A stretch of 61,447 nt of DNA. Source: Nitratireductor sp. (GTDB taxonomy: Bacteria > Pseudomonadota > Alphaproteobacteria > Rhizobiales > Rhizobiaceae). Below are positions 35,850 to 45,437 of the stretch, in pieces (the stretch's first letter is position 1; every line of letters begins with the position of its first letter). The translations under genes and the position numbers were made by a program. The stretch is taken from NCBI GenBank assembly GCA_020441665.1, contig JAGRLT010000098.1:1-61447 (forward strand), written 5' to 3'. The notes under the pieces were generated by a model that made no database searches, was not told the origin of the DNA, and saw only the letters and a list, made by a program, of their open reading frames with translations.

Positions 35850-37286
35850 TCAGGTTACCGCCAGATGCCCCGTCACGCCGCTTTCGAGCAGGTCGCGGAT
35901 CGTCGCGAACGCCGCACGATAGGTGTCGTCGCCATAGCGTTGCGCAAACGAGATGCGCACCGCATGGAAGCTGACGCCCGATCGCGACGGTTTGAAATCG
36001 TCTTCATGCGAAATCATGATGCCGCGCTCGAGCGCTGCATTGCGGAAGGCGCCCGACAGCCAGGGCTCGGGCAGTCTCAGCCAGGCATAGGGGCAGGTCG
36101 GATTGATGCGGATGTCGTAGCCGTCGAGGCATTCGGCCAGCATCGCGGCGCGGTGGCGGATGACCTCCAGCGCCCTTGCCAGAATGCGGTCGGCCTCGCC
36201 CGACAACACGACACGGCTCGCCAATTCCTTCAGCACATGGGAATTGCCGCCTGAAAACATCCGGTGCGCCGACTGAATGCGCCCCGAAAAGCCCGACGGG
36301 CAGGCGATCCAGCCCGAGCGCAGCGCCGCCGAAACGGTCTTGGAAAGGCCGGCCACATGGAAGGTCAGTTCCGGACAGAGCGCGGCCATCGGCGCTTCGC
36401 GGTCGCCCGACAGCGGCGCATAGATCGCGTCCTCGATGATCCAAACATTGTAGCGCCGGCAGATCGCCACGATCGCCGCGCGGCGCTCGCCCGACAGGCG
36501 GGCAAGGGTGGGATTGTTGACCGCCGGCATCAGATAGAGCAGGCGCGGATGCTGGCGCGCGCACAATTTCTCGAATTCGTCCGGCAGGATGCCGTCGTCA
36601 TCCATCGGCGTTTCGACGATGCGGCGCCCGGCAAGCGCCACGCTGCGCGCGATCGAGGCATAGGTGCCGGTTTCGAAGACGATCTTGTCGCCCGGGGCAC
36701 TCACCGTCATCATGATCGCCATGATGCCGGCATGGCAGCCATTGACCGCGGCGATCGCGTCGGCCTGTGGTCGATAGCCGTTATGCGACAGATAGCGCAC
36801 GCCCGCTGCGCGCCAGTGGTCGGGCAGGACATGGACATAATCCAGCAGGGCCTGCGGCATCGACCGGGCGATCTGCGCGAACATCTCGCTGAACTGCGCG
36901 GCCTGGCCGACATCGAGCGCCGCGGTGCTGTCGAAATTGAGCGGCTCGTTCCGCTCGACCTCCCTGCCGGCCAACGCCGCCGGCGGCTCGGCCCGGTCCG
37001 GGGTCGGCGGTGCGGGCGAGGGGACGGCGCTGCGGTCGAGCACATAGGTGCCGCGGCCGACTTCCCCGGCGACCAGGCCGCGCTCGGCGATGACGTTGTA
37101 GGCGCGGCTGATTGTACCGATTGTCACTCCGATATCGAAGGCGAGATTGCGCATCGGCGGCAGGCGGCTGCCTGCCGCCAGGGTGCCGTTGTCAATGTCG
37201 CGCTCGATGGCGTCGGCAAGGCGCAGATAGATCGGCTGATTGCCGGAAACGGGTTGGGGCAGGTAGTCGGTCTGGATTTGTGTCAT
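35850..37286 (-). CDS. MocR-family transcriptional regulator (GntR-aminotransferase fusion)
   Basis: 478 residues. A GntR-type winged helix is at about 15-80 ([25 protein letters not shown] in outline, then [14 protein letters not shown]). It is fused to a class I/II aminotransferase fold (about 115-470) that binds pyridoxal phosphate; the Schiff-base lysine is in [15 protein letters not shown]. MocR regulators sense PLP or amino acids and bind direct repeats. The divergent DUF1127 gene starts 86 bases away. Three ACAAT-type direct repeats lie between and over the two start codons, and are the likely operator. The controlled pathway is unknown. Confidence 0.9.
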   Translation of the reverse strand: MTQIQTDYLPQPVSGNQPIYLRLADAIERDIDNGTLAAGSRLPPMRNLAFDIGVTIGTISRAYNVIAERGLVAGEVGRGTYVLDRSAVPSPAPPTPDRAEPPAALAGREVERNEPLNFDSTAALDVGQAAQFSEMFAQIARSMPQALLDYVHVLPDHWRAAGVRYLSHNGYRPQADAIAAVNGCHAGIMAIMMTVSAPGDKIVFETGTYASIARSVALAGRRIVETPMDDDGILPDEFEKLCARQHPRLLYLMPAVNNPTLARLSGERRAAIVAICRRYNVWIIEDAIYAPLSGDREAPMAALCPELTFHVAGLSKTVSAALRSGWIACPSGFSGRIQSAHRMFSGGNSHVLKELASRVVLSGEADRILARALEVIRHRAAMLAECLDGYDIRINPTCPYAWLRLPEPWLSGAFRNAALERGIMISHEDDFKPSRSGVSFHAVRISFAQRYGDDTYRAAFATIRDLLESGVTGHLAVT

Positions 37287-37290
37287 GGGT

Positions 37291-37381
37291 ACAATGTTTC
37301 AATTGATCGAAGGATAGTTTCCGAACAATAGAGACAATTGTCAACTGCTTTTGCCTTTCAGGGAATACAATTATGACAATT
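37291..37381. promoter_or_regulatory. Direct-repeat operator for the MocR regulator
   Basis: Three similar elements: ACAAT-gttt-CAATTG (37291-37305), ACAAT-agag-ACAATT (37325-37339) and ACAAT-tatg-ACAATT (37367-37381). The middle one also contains the palindrome GACAATTGTC (37333-37342). The first lies next to the MocR start codon and the third overlaps the DUF1127 start codon. Confidence 0.65.
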
Positions 37382-37612
37382 CAGAAACTGGACACCTTCG
37401 ATCCGATCACCCGCAAAATGCAGAACCTCGATGCCCTGCGTGCCGAGCGCCTGCCCCTGCGGCTCTACCGCTGGCTGGTCTCGCTGGAGGGGCGTTTTGC
37501 AAAGCTGCGCAGCCGCCGTCAACTCGCCGCGCTCGAGGATTGGCAGCTCGAAGACATCGGCATCACGCCCGAGCGGCGCGACCGCGAACTCAATAAGAGC
37601 TTCTGGGATTGA
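37373..37612 (+). CDS. DUF1127 small protein
   Basis: 79 residues. The C-terminal half matches DUF1127, with RQLAALEDWQLEDIGITPERRDREL. DUF1127 proteins are small, arginine-rich and abundant in Rhizobiales, where shorter members affect phosphate and carbon metabolism and RNA turnover. This is one of the longer variants, with a unique N-terminal 35 residues. The gene is divergent from the MocR regulator, and its start codon is overlapped by a direct repeat. Confidence 0.8.
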   Translation: MTIQKLDTFDPITRKMQNLDALRAERLPLRLYRWLVSLEGRFAKLRSRRQLAALEDWQLEDIGITPERRDRELNKSFWD

Positions 37613-37629
37613 GGTCGAGGCAGCGCCGG

Positions 37630-38028
37630 CTACGCCGTGCAGGCGGTGTCGCCCTTCGCCCAGCGCCGGACATCGCCGTGAATGCGGTCGCCGATCGCTT
37701 CCGAGACCAGCGGACCATAGCTTGAAAGCCGCGCCGGCGTGCCTTCCGCCTCGATGACGAGTTGCGGCAGGCCCTGGGCGGCTTTCGCGCTGACGATCAG
37801 GATGCGCGGCTTGCCGACCCGTGTGTCGAGCTCGGGAATGACGCGATAGGCGCGAAAATCCTTGTCCTTCGACTTGACCCAGCAGGTCTGGGCGCGATCG
37901 TTGACCGTTTGCAGCAGGGCGATCGCCGCACCGTTGCCGGATGCGCCGGGGCTCTCGCCGGCGGTCTGGCAGGCTGCCAGTATCGGCGCCGGGAGCACGA
38001 GCAGGAGGAAGCGCCGGATCGTCTTCAT
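37630..38028 (-). CDS. Small hypothetical lipoprotein
   Basis: 132 residues. The signal peptide ends with lipobox LAAC (cysteine 20). The mature part has no recognised domain; it contains the cysteines QTCWVKSKDKDF and GDTACTA, which could form one disulfide. Its start codon is six bases from the purQ stop, so it is likely cotranscribed with purS-purQ. It is convergent with the DUF1127 gene. Confidence 0.7.
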   Translation of the reverse strand: MKTIRRFLLLVLPAPILAACQTAGESPGASGNGAAIALLQTVNDRAQTCWVKSKDKDFRAYRVIPELDTRVGKPRILIVSAKAAQGLPQLVIEAEGTPARLSSYGPLVSEAIGDRIHGDVRRWAKGDTACTA

Positions 38029-38034
38029 CGGGGA

Positions 38035-38715
38035 TCAGGCTGCGGGCCGCGACAGCAGGCCGAGAGCCGCCTCGAACAGCGGCCGACCGTCCATTCCACC
38101 ATGGGCGGGCTCGATCAGGTTCTCGGGATGCGGCATCAGGCCGAGCACATTGCCCGCCGCGTTGACGATGCCGGCAATGTCGTTGATCGAGCCGTTCGGA
38201 TTGGTGCCGTTGGCATAGCGAAAGACCACCTGGCCCTTGTCTTCCAGCGTCTTCAGCGTCTTCTCGTCGGCAAAGTAGTTGCCATCGTGATGGGCGACGG
38301 GGCAGCGGATGATCTGTCCCTGGGTGTAGCCGCCGGTAAAGGCCGTTGAAGCATTGGCGACTTCCAGCAGCACTTCCCTCGAGACAAAATGCAGGCTGGC
38401 ATTGCGCATCAGCGATCCCGGCAGCAATTGCGCTTCTGTAAGGATCTGAAAGCCGTTGCACACGCCGATGATGCGTTTTCCCGCCTCGGCCTTCTGCCGC
38501 AGCGCGGCCATCACCGGCGAGCGGGCGGCGATCGCGCCGGCGCGCAGATAATCGCCATAGGAAAACCCGCCCGGGATCACATAGAGATCGACATCGGGCA
38601 GCTCGGTCTCGGTGTGCCAGACCGGATGCGGCGCCTTGCCGCCGATCCTGGTCAGTGCCGCGATCATGTCACGGTCGCGGTTGAGGCCCGGAAAGAGAAG
38701 GACGGCTGAGTTCAT
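38035..38715 (-). CDS. purQ: Phosphoribosylformylglycinamidine synthase subunit PurQ
   Basis: 226 residues, the class I glutaminase that feeds ammonia to PurL. The nucleophile cysteine is in [11 protein letters not shown] (about residue 87) and the catalytic His/Glu pair is in LMPHPENL near the C-terminus. The N-terminus [13 protein letters not shown] is the standard PurQ start. The start overlaps the stop of the small coiled-coil gene by four bases (ATGA), so PurQ translation is probably coupled to that gene. Confidence 0.97.
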   Translation of the reverse strand: MNSAVLLFPGLNRDRDMIAALTRIGGKAPHPVWHTETELPDVDLYVIPGGFSYGDYLRAGAIAARSPVMAALRQKAEAGKRIIGVCNGFQILTEAQLLPGSLMRNASLHFVSREVLLEVANASTAFTGGYTQGQIIRCPVAHHDGNYFADEKTLKTLEDKGQVVFRYANGTNPNGSINDIAGIVNAAGNVLGLMPHPENLIEPAHGGMDGRPLFEAALGLLSRPAA

Positions 38716-38948
38716 CGGTCTGGATCGTAAGGGTGTTTGGGTTCGGCAAATTCTGAAATTTCCAGCCGCCGCTCAATGCGCTCCAGCCGATCGTCATGAC
38801 GATCAAGCCGGCGGTTTACGCCAGCAAGGTTTTCTTCAACAGAGGTCAGTCGCCGCTTGATGTCCTGCATATCGAATTTGATATCGGCCACATCGCCCTG
38901 CATCTTGCGCAGAACTTCAAAAATCAATTCGTTTGTAGCTTCTGCCAT
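38712..38948 (-). CDS. Small coiled-coil protein between purS and purQ
   Basis: 78 residues. After [18 protein letters not shown] it is a continuous heptad-patterned coiled coil with many arginine, aspartate and glutamate residues, ending in [12 protein letters not shown]. No named family is recognised. It shares its start (MAE-TNEL-xxEVL) and its end (RIERRLxx) with the gene at 58987, so the two are paralogues. The stop overlaps the purQ start by four bases. The start at 38948 was chosen for that similarity; upstream codons do not match. Confidence 0.7.
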   Translation of the reverse strand: MAEATNELIFEVLRKMQGDVADIKFDMQDIKRRLTSVEENLAGVNRRLDRHDDRLERIERRLEISEFAEPKHPYDPDR

Positions 38949-38965
38949 CGAAGCGCCTTGTCGAG

Positions 38966-39208
38966 CTAAAGAAGAGTGACAGTGTAATCCTCGATCACCG
39001 TATTGGCGAGCAGCTTCTCGCACATGGCGGCAAGGTCGGCCTCGGCCTTCCCGCGGTCGGCGGTATCAAGCTGAACGTCGAACACCTTGCCCTGGCGCAC
39101 CCCGCCGACGCCGTCAAAGCCGAGCGAGGCCAGCGAATGCTCGATCGCCTTGCCCTGGGGGTCGAGAACGCCGTTCTTGAGCGTTACGGTTACGCGTGCC
39201 TTGATCAT
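38966..39208 (-). CDS. purS: Phosphoribosylformylglycinamidine synthase subunit PurS
   Basis: 80 residues. PurS is the small bridging subunit of the PurSQL complex. Family features are KARVTVTLKNGVLDPQGKAIEHSL and the final EKLLANTVIEDYTVTL. Length is standard. The ATG at 39208 fits other PurS proteins; a TTG five codons earlier is less likely. The purC stop is 15 bases upstream, so purC-purS-(coiled coil)-purQ form one operon. Confidence 0.95.
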   Translation of the reverse strand: MIKARVTVTLKNGVLDPQGKAIEHSLASLGFDGVGGVRQGKVFDVQLDTADRGKAEADLAAMCEKLLANTVIEDYTVTLL

Positions 39209-39223
39209 TCGTGAATTGCCCAA

Positions 39224-40000
39224 TCAGTCGTCATTGCTTGAGACCAGTACCGGCCCCTTGCCGCGCACCGGTTCGTTTTCGTTCATGATGCCGAGCCGGC
39301 TCGCCACCTCGCGATAGGCTTCCAGCATGCCGCCCATGTTGCGGCGGAAGCGGTCCTTGTCCATCTTCTCCTGGGTCTTGATGTCCCACAGCCGGCAGGA
39401 ATCGGGCGAGATTTCATCGGCCAGGATGATGCGCATCATGTCGCCCTCGAACAGCCGGCCGAGCTCGATCTTGAAATCGACGAGCTGGATGCCGACGCCA
39501 AGGAAAAGGCCGCAGAGGAAATCGTTGATCCGCACCGCCAGCGACATCATGTCGTCGATCTCCGGCGGCGAGGCCCAGCCGAAGGCGGTGATGTGCTCTT
39601 CCGACACCATCGGATCGTTTAGCTCGTCCTTCTTGTAGTAGAATTCGATGATCGAGCGCGGCAGCACCTCGCCCTCGGGAATGCCGAGCCGCTCGGCGAG
39701 CGAACCGGCCGCCACGTTGCGCACCACCACTTCGAGCGGAATGATCTCGACCTCGCGGATCAGTTGCTCGCGCATGTTGAGACGGCGGATGAAATGGGTC
39801 GGAATGCCGATCCGGTTGAGATGGGTGAAGATGTGCTCGGAGATGCGGTTGTTGAGCACCCCCTTGCCATCGACGATCTCGTGCTTCTTCTTGTTGAAGG
39901 CGGTGGCGTCATCCTTGAAGAACTGGATCAAAGTGCCCGGCTCGGGGCCCTCATAGAGAATCTTTGCCTTGCCTTCGTAAATGCGGCGGCGTTTCGACAT
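39224..40000 (-). CDS. purC: Phosphoribosylaminoimidazole-succinocarboxamide synthase
   Basis: 258 residues. The SAICAR synthetase signatures are [15 protein letters not shown] at the N-terminus and [12 protein letters not shown] with [14 protein letters not shown] further on. It joins aspartate to CAIR in step eight (bacterial numbering) of purine synthesis. The start at 40000 is eight bases from GGGA; an in-frame ATG at 40006 is also possible. It heads the purC-purS-purQ run and is divergent from the ATPase zeta gene. Confidence 0.96.
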   Translation of the reverse strand: MSKRRRIYEGKAKILYEGPEPGTLIQFFKDDATAFNKKKHEIVDGKGVLNNRISEHIFTHLNRIGIPTHFIRRLNMREQLIREVEIIPLEVVVRNVAAGSLAERLGIPEGEVLPRSIIEFYYKKDELNDPMVSEEHITAFGWASPPEIDDMMSLAVRINDFLCGLFLGVGIQLVDFKIELGRLFEGDMMRIILADEISPDSCRLWDIKTQEKMDKDRFRRNMGGMLEAYREVASRLGIMNENEPVRGKGPVLVSSNDD

Positions 40001-40101
40001 GGTCATGTTCCCGGCTGTGGAGATTTCACGTCCGAAGCGCTTGCTCGGTGCGGGCGGCGCCAAACGCCGCTGTCTGCGCCCTCATAGTGAAGTTGCGCGA
40101 T

Positions 40102-40141
40102 TTTCACAATATTGCTGCGGTCGCCTTTCACCAATATTCTG
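40102..40141. promoter_or_regulatory. Direct repeats in purC/zeta intergenic region
   Basis: TTTCACAATATTGCTG (40102-40117) and TTTCACCAATATTCTG (40126-40141) repeat with a 24-base step, about one hundred bases from each divergent start. It could be an operator for either gene. The binding protein is unknown. Confidence 0.4.
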
Positions 40142-40231
40142 CCTGCCGGGCATTGTTTGCCCTTCAAATCGGCGCAGAAGCATCCTATATCGCAGGCGGA
40201 CGCCACAGGAGGTCACCCACGGGAGATGAAG

Positions 40232-40555
40232 ATGAGCGGAATGGACGATCGCGAGGACGCGTTTGAAAAGAAATTTGCCCATGACGAGGCGTTGCAGTTC
40301 AAGGCGGAAGCCCGGCGCAACAAGCTTCTCGGCCTCTGGGCTGCCGAATTGCTCGGCAAATCGGGCGATGCCGCCCAGGACTATGCGAAGGAAGTGATTC
40401 GCGCCGATTTCGAGGAGGCGGGCGATGCCGACGTCTTCCGCAAGATCCGCGCCGATTTCGACGCTGCGGGCATAGCCCAGTCCGATCACCAGATTCGCCG
40501 CACCATGGACGAGTTGATGGCAACGGCCGTCGAGCAGATCCGCACCGAGGGCTGA
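40232..40555 (+). CDS. F1-ATPase inhibitor zeta subunit (DUF1476)
   Basis: 107 residues. Matches the DUF1476 family: MDDREDAFEKKFAHDEAL, then FKAEARRNKLLGLWAAELLG, then helices ending KIRADFDAAG. In Paracoccus and relatives this is the zeta subunit, a four-helix protein that stops ATP hydrolysis by the F1 motor with its N-terminal inhibitory segment. The family is specific to alphaproteobacteria. The start at 40232 has GGAG six bases upstream; ATG at 40226 is the alternative. It has its own terminator. Confidence 0.9.
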   Translation: MSGMDDREDAFEKKFAHDEALQFKAEARRNKLLGLWAAELLGKSGDAAQDYAKEVIRADFEEAGDADVFRKIRADFDAAGIAQSDHQIRRTMDELMATAVEQIRTEG

Positions 40556-40578
40556 GCGGGCTGAGCGGCCCGACCCTG

Positions 40579-40592
40579 TGTCGCATGCGACA
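40579..40592. promoter_or_regulatory. 14-bp palindrome TGTCGCATGCGACA
   Basis: Perfect palindrome just beyond the zeta gene, overlapping the terminator region. A related element, TGCGAC-tat-GTCGCA, lies at 41335-41349, so the two flank the hydrolase gene. Function unknown. Confidence 0.4.
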
Positions 40593-40596
40593 GGAA

Positions 40597-40630
40597 CCCG
40601 GCACCGGACAATCCGGCGGCCGGGTTTTTT
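40597..40630 (+). terminator. Terminator after ATPase zeta gene
   Basis: CCCGGC (40597-40602) pairs with GCCGGG (40619-40624), with CCGG pairing inside, followed by TTTTTT. Confidence 0.9.
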
Positions 40631-40639
40631 GCGTCAATC

Positions 40640-40680
40640 GGTCAATGAGGCAGCGCCGACGGGTCAATGAGGCAGCGCCG
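40640..40680. repeat. 19-bp direct duplication at the hydrolase gene end
   Basis: GGTCAATGAGGCAGCGCCG occurs at 40640-40658 and again at 40662-40680. The second copy contains the last codons and the stop of the hydrolase gene; the first lies beyond it. Confidence 0.9.
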
Positions 40681-41233
40681 GCGCCTTGAGATGCTTGAGG
40701 AAGCGGGAAAACACCATCAGCCCCTCGGGCCAGGGGCCATGGCCGCTTTCGCCGTTGATATGGCCGCTCTCGCCCGCATCCATGAACAGCGAGCCCCAAT
40801 CGGCCGCCATGCGCTCGGCGACGTCGAACGCGCAGAACGGATCGTTGCGGCTGGCGATCGTCACCGAGGGAAAGGGCAGGGGATCGGTCGGCGCCGGTCC
40901 GAAGGTCAGCAGGTGGCGCGGCCGGATATCGGGATTGGCGACATCGGGCGGCGCGACCAATAGGGCGCCGGCGACGGGTTTGGCAAACTCCCGTGCTGCC
41001 TGAACGATCACCTGGCTGCCGATCGAGTGGCCGACCAGAATGACCGGCTTGGTGGTCTCATCAACCGCGTCGACGAGGTTCTTCTTCCAGTCCTCGAAGA
41101 CCGGCTTGTGCCAGTCGCCCATCTGGACCCGGCGCGCGGCGGAAAGATTGTTCTCCCAGCGCGTCTGCCAGTGGTCTTCGCCGGAGCCCTTGTAGCCCGG
41201 AACGATCAGGATATCTGCGTCGCTGGTCTTCAT
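40664..41233 (-). CDS. RBBP9/YdeN-family serine hydrolase
   Basis: 189 residues, alpha/beta-hydrolase fold. The N-terminal ADILIVPGYKGSGEDHWQTRWE and the nucleophile elbow VGHSIGSQ are typical of RBBP9/YdeN (DUF452-like) hydrolases, with the catalytic histidine in GHINGESGHGPWPEG. The substrate is unknown. The start at 41233 fits the family. Its stop region has been duplicated downstream as a 22-base-step direct repeat. Inverted repeats containing TGCGAC and GTCGCA flank the gene. Confidence 0.9.
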   Translation of the reverse strand: MKTSDADILIVPGYKGSGEDHWQTRWENNLSAARRVQMGDWHKPVFEDWKKNLVDAVDETTKPVILVGHSIGSQVIVQAAREFAKPVAGALLVAPPDVANPDIRPRHLLTFGPAPTDPLPFPSVTIASRNDPFCAFDVAERMAADWGSLFMDAGESGHINGESGHGPWPEGLMVFSRFLKHLKAPALPH

Positions 41234-41350
41234 GCCCCGCAAATGGGCGTTCGAACCCGGCCTGTCAAGGCGCGCCGACAGCAAACCGGTGGCTGATCAG
41301 GAGCGGGTTCGAAGCCGCGTCTGCCCGATAGGGATGCGACTATGTCGCAG

Positions 41351-41602
41351 CTACTGCGTCACGCGGTTCGCCTCGCCGGGGGCGGTCTGGGTCGATGCAA
41401 GACCCGGCTCGTCCGCCGGCGTCGAACTGAAGTTGGCGATGCCGAGCAGGATCGCGGTGGCGACGGCGATCACGCCGAGGGCGATCAGAATGCCGCGCGA
41501 GTTGCCGGGCTCCCGGTAGCCGTGCGGGCCGGTTTGCGGGCTGGTCTTCGGGTTGGCACCGAGCGGGTGGCCGGCAGGATTGAGTGGATCATGATATTCC
41601 AT
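41351..41602 (-). CDS. Small single-pass membrane protein
   Basis: 83 residues. The N-terminal half is polar and proline/glycine-rich (about 1-35); a transmembrane helix (GILIALGVIAVATAILLGIA) is at about 37-56; the tail is polar. No recognised family. Proteins of this layout are common in Rhizobiales. A good ribosome binding site (AAAGGAGAAAAGCC) precedes the ATG. It is divergent from the Excalibur gene. Confidence 0.7.
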   Translation of the reverse strand: MEYHDPLNPAGHPLGANPKTSPQTGPHGYREPGNSRGILIALGVIAVATAILLGIANFSSTPADEPGLASTQTAPGEANRVTQ

Positions 41603-41760
41603 GGCTTTTCTCCTTTCAGCGGGAAAACGATGGAACTCGATCCGGGCGGTTTTCCGGCGCCGAAGTCAAATCGGGTTTCGCGCCGAAACGAAACGGGATG
41701 GTGGTTTCCGGATCGATTGTGTAGATAAAAAATACAATTTTCGAGGGTGGAAGCCTGCGC

Positions 41761-42183
41761 GTGCCCGTTATCCTTTTCGCCATGTTCGCGGTGGCCATGG
41801 CCATGCCGGCCTCAGCGCAGGAATTTTCCTGTTTTCCGTCAAAAACCTGCGGCCGTATGCGCAACTGCGCCGAGGCCTATTTTCATCTTACCCAATGCGG
41901 CGATACCGCCCGGGACGGCGATGGCGACGGCATTCCGTGTGAAAAACTCTGCGGTAAGTCCCTTGAGACAATGGCGGCCCGTCTGGCTGCGCAGGGATAT
42001 CCTTCACCTTCCGCGCCTTCTGCCGCTCAGCCGCTGGCCGACTTCTCATGCGAACCCAGAAAGAGCTGCGGCCAGATGCTGACCTGCGACGAGGCCTACT
42101 ATCATCTGCAACAATGCGGCAATAGCCAACTGGACGGCAATGGCGACGGCATTCCCTGCAACAGTCTGTGCCGGAACCGCTGA
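41761..42183 (+). CDS. Secreted protein with two Excalibur calcium-binding domains
   Basis: 140 residues. A signal peptide (1-19, ending ASA) is followed by two copies of the Excalibur domain, at about 22-62 and 96-138. Each has CxxxKxCGxM, a second cysteine in CAEAY/CDEAY and the calcium-loop motif DGDGDGIPC or DGNGDGIPC. The linker is short and serine/proline-rich. Excalibur domains are extracellular EF-hand-like calcium binders. The start is GTG at 41761; GGAAG lies nine bases upstream. It is convergent with purB. Confidence 0.85.
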   Translation: MPVILFAMFAVAMAMPASAQEFSCFPSKTCGRMRNCAEAYFHLTQCGDTARDGDGDGIPCEKLCGKSLETMAARLAAQGYPSPSAPSAAQPLADFSCEPRKSCGQMLTCDEAYYHLQQCGNSQLDGNGDGIPCNSLCRNR

Positions 42184-42195
42184 GGTCGATACAGC

Positions 42196-43497
<1,302 letters not shown>

Positions 43498-43627
43498 GGC
43501 AGGCGTCCTTGCAGATAAGTCGTTTCGCAATATGCGAAACGCATAACGCCGATGCGCTACCAGACCGCCGCCCCGCGGACAACCGGACAGCGGGCGGAAA
43601 ATGGGGAGAAACGCCGGCCCGACAGCT

Positions 43628-44395
43628 CTATCGCTGCTGGGCGGCGTGGGTCGTCACCGCCAGATAGCGGCCGTCCGGCCCCTCGAAGCCGCGTTTTTCC
43701 ATCAGGATCAGCACCGCGACGACGAGGTCCTGATCGTCGCCCGGATAGAAGGTGACGATATCGGCAAGATGATAGTCGAGCGGGCAGCCGCGGCTTGAGG
43801 GTATGGAAGTGTCCTCGTGGATCTTCCGCGTCGCCTCGCCCGGCGTGTTCGATATCTGCAACAGGGTGAAGCCGACCGGCCCGCCGAACTCGACGCACCA
43901 TTCCTCGCCCGAAAAGTGCCGCGTGACCAGCCGGAACTCCAGTCCGACGCTGCCGTCGCGCGGCGAAAACCAGAACGGCCGGGCAGCCATGCGTTTGGAA
44001 TCGGCGGGAAGTTCAAGCACCGTATTGGTGGCGTTCACCGTGCCGGGATGAACGATCCCGGCCAGCGCGCCGGCCGCCTGCGCCCGTGCCTGTTGGCGCG
44101 CCACTTCCACGTCGGGAGCGTCTTCCTCGATCCGCGCGCGATAGGGCGAGCCGTCGGTCCACTGATCGGTGGCCGTGTCGATGATATAGATGTTGGAATA
44201 GGTATAGCCCGAACCGTCCTCCTGGCCGTATTCCTCGAAGGCAAAGCGGCTGCCATCGTCGGAAAATCCGAGAATGACGCGCTCGGCATAGTCGCCGGCA
44301 AGCGCGGGAAACGCCAGGGCGGACAAGGCGACCAGGGTAAGGGCGGTTGCGCGCAGCGCTTGCAGGGCAGGGTGGAAAGGCAGGTCGTTCATCAT
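43628..44395 (-). CDS. DUF2259 family secreted protein
   Basis: 255 residues. A signal peptide (about 1-33, ending ALA) is followed by a domain with SDDGSRFAFEEYGQEDGSGYTYSNIYIIDT, which matches the DUF2259 family of predicted secreted proteins of unknown function. Several cysteines (EEWCVEF, SSRGCPLDY) may pair in the periplasm. The start at 44395 has GAGG five bases upstream; 44392 and 44404 are also possible. It lies 13 bases after the P1/S58 peptidase gene and is likely cotranscribed with it. Confidence 0.82.
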   Translation of the reverse strand: MMNDLPFHPALQALRATALTLVALSALAFPALAGDYAERVILGFSDDGSRFAFEEYGQEDGSGYTYSNIYIIDTATDQWTDGSPYRARIEEDAPDVEVARQQARAQAAGALAGIVHPGTVNATNTVLELPADSKRMAARPFWFSPRDGSVGLEFRLVTRHFSGEEWCVEFGGPVGFTLLQISNTPGEATRKIHEDTSIPSSRGCPLDYHLADIVTFYPGDDQDLVVAVLILMEKRGFEGPDGRYLAVTTHAAQQR

Positions 44396-44408
44396 TGGCC
44401 TCATCGGG

Positions 44409-45437
44409 TTAATCCGCGCCCCAGTGTTTCTGCCAGCAGGCGAAGAGATCGTCTTCCGCCTCGCTCGCCTCGTAGACCCCCCGCGCGATCGCCCGCGCCA
44501 TGGTGGCGGCGGCGGCGGCGCAAAGGTCGATCCACTGATCGATGTCCGGCGCCGCATGCTTGCCCGTCGATACGGCGAAAATCAGGTCGCCGTCGAGCGG
44601 TGTGTGCGCCGGCCACAGCGCCCGCGCGAAACCGTCATGGGCCGCCATGGCGAGCCGCTGGCATTCGGCCTTGGTCAGCGCCAGATCGGTCGCGATGATG
44701 CCGATCGTCGTATTGGCGCCCGCCGCCTGCTGCTCGCGGAACTTGATGCGCAGTTCCCCGGCATCTCGCGGCATGGGAGCCGGCAGGCCGTGCCCGCCGA
44801 ACTCCCCGTCTTGCTCGAACGGTGCCGCCCAGAAATGTTTCGTATCGCCGACACAGGGCGTGCCGAGCGCATTGACGGCGACCAGCGCGCCGACGGTTCC
44901 GCCATTCGGCAGGCTGGCCGAGGCCGAGCCGAGCCCGCCCTTGAGCCCGGCCACCAGCGCGCCGGTTCCAGCCCCCGCCGTGCCCAGTTCGAAGTCGCGG
45001 GCGGCGGCGTTCGTGGCCTTGTGGCCAAGTTCGCGATGCGGCGGATAGCGACCCCAATCCTTGTTGCCGCCATTGAGCATGTCGAACAGGATGGCGCCTG
45101 GAGCGATCGGAATGGACTGGTCGCCGACGATGAACCCGCGCCCCTGTTCCTTCAGCGCCGCCTGAACCCCGCCGCCCGCATCGATGCCGAAGGCCGATCC
45201 GCCCGACAGGAACAGTGCATCGACGGCGGGAACCGTGCCGTGCGGCGCCAACAGGTCCGTGTCGCGCGTGCCCGGCGCTCCGCCCATGACGTGGCAGGAG
45301 GCGGCGGCCGGTTCGTCGCAGATAAGAACCGTCACGCCGGTCTTGGCAACTGGGTCGGCGGCATTGCCGACGCGCAGCCCCTCGATATCGGTGATCAGAT
45401 TGCGGCGGGGTGTCGTAATCGTGGGTGTCGAGGTCAT
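44409..45437 (-). CDS. P1 (DmpA/S58) family peptidase
   Basis: 342 residues. The DmpA/S58 family of self-processing N-terminal-nucleophile aminopeptidases is recognised from ITDIEGLRVGNA, GGAPGTRDTDLL, FLSGGSAFGIDA and the cleavage region GANTTIGIIATDLALTK (about residues 240-256), where autolysis frees a serine or threonine nucleophile. No signal peptide, so cytoplasmic. The start overlaps the stop of the binding-protein gene by four bases (ATGA). The peptidase and the periplasmic binding protein may therefore be functionally linked. Confidence 0.9.
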   Translation of the reverse strand: MTSTPTITTPRRNLITDIEGLRVGNAADPVAKTGVTVLICDEPAAASCHVMGGAPGTRDTDLLAPHGTVPAVDALFLSGGSAFGIDAGGGVQAALKEQGRGFIVGDQSIPIAPGAILFDMLNGGNKDWGRYPPHRELGHKATNAAARDFELGTAGAGTGALVAGLKGGLGSASASLPNGGTVGALVAVNALGTPCVGDTKHFWAAPFEQDGEFGGHGLPAPMPRDAGELRIKFREQQAAGANTTIGIIATDLALTKAECQRLAMAAHDGFARALWPAHTPLDGDLIFAVSTGKHAAPDIDQWIDLCAAAAATMARAIARGVYEASEAEDDLFACWQKHWGAD

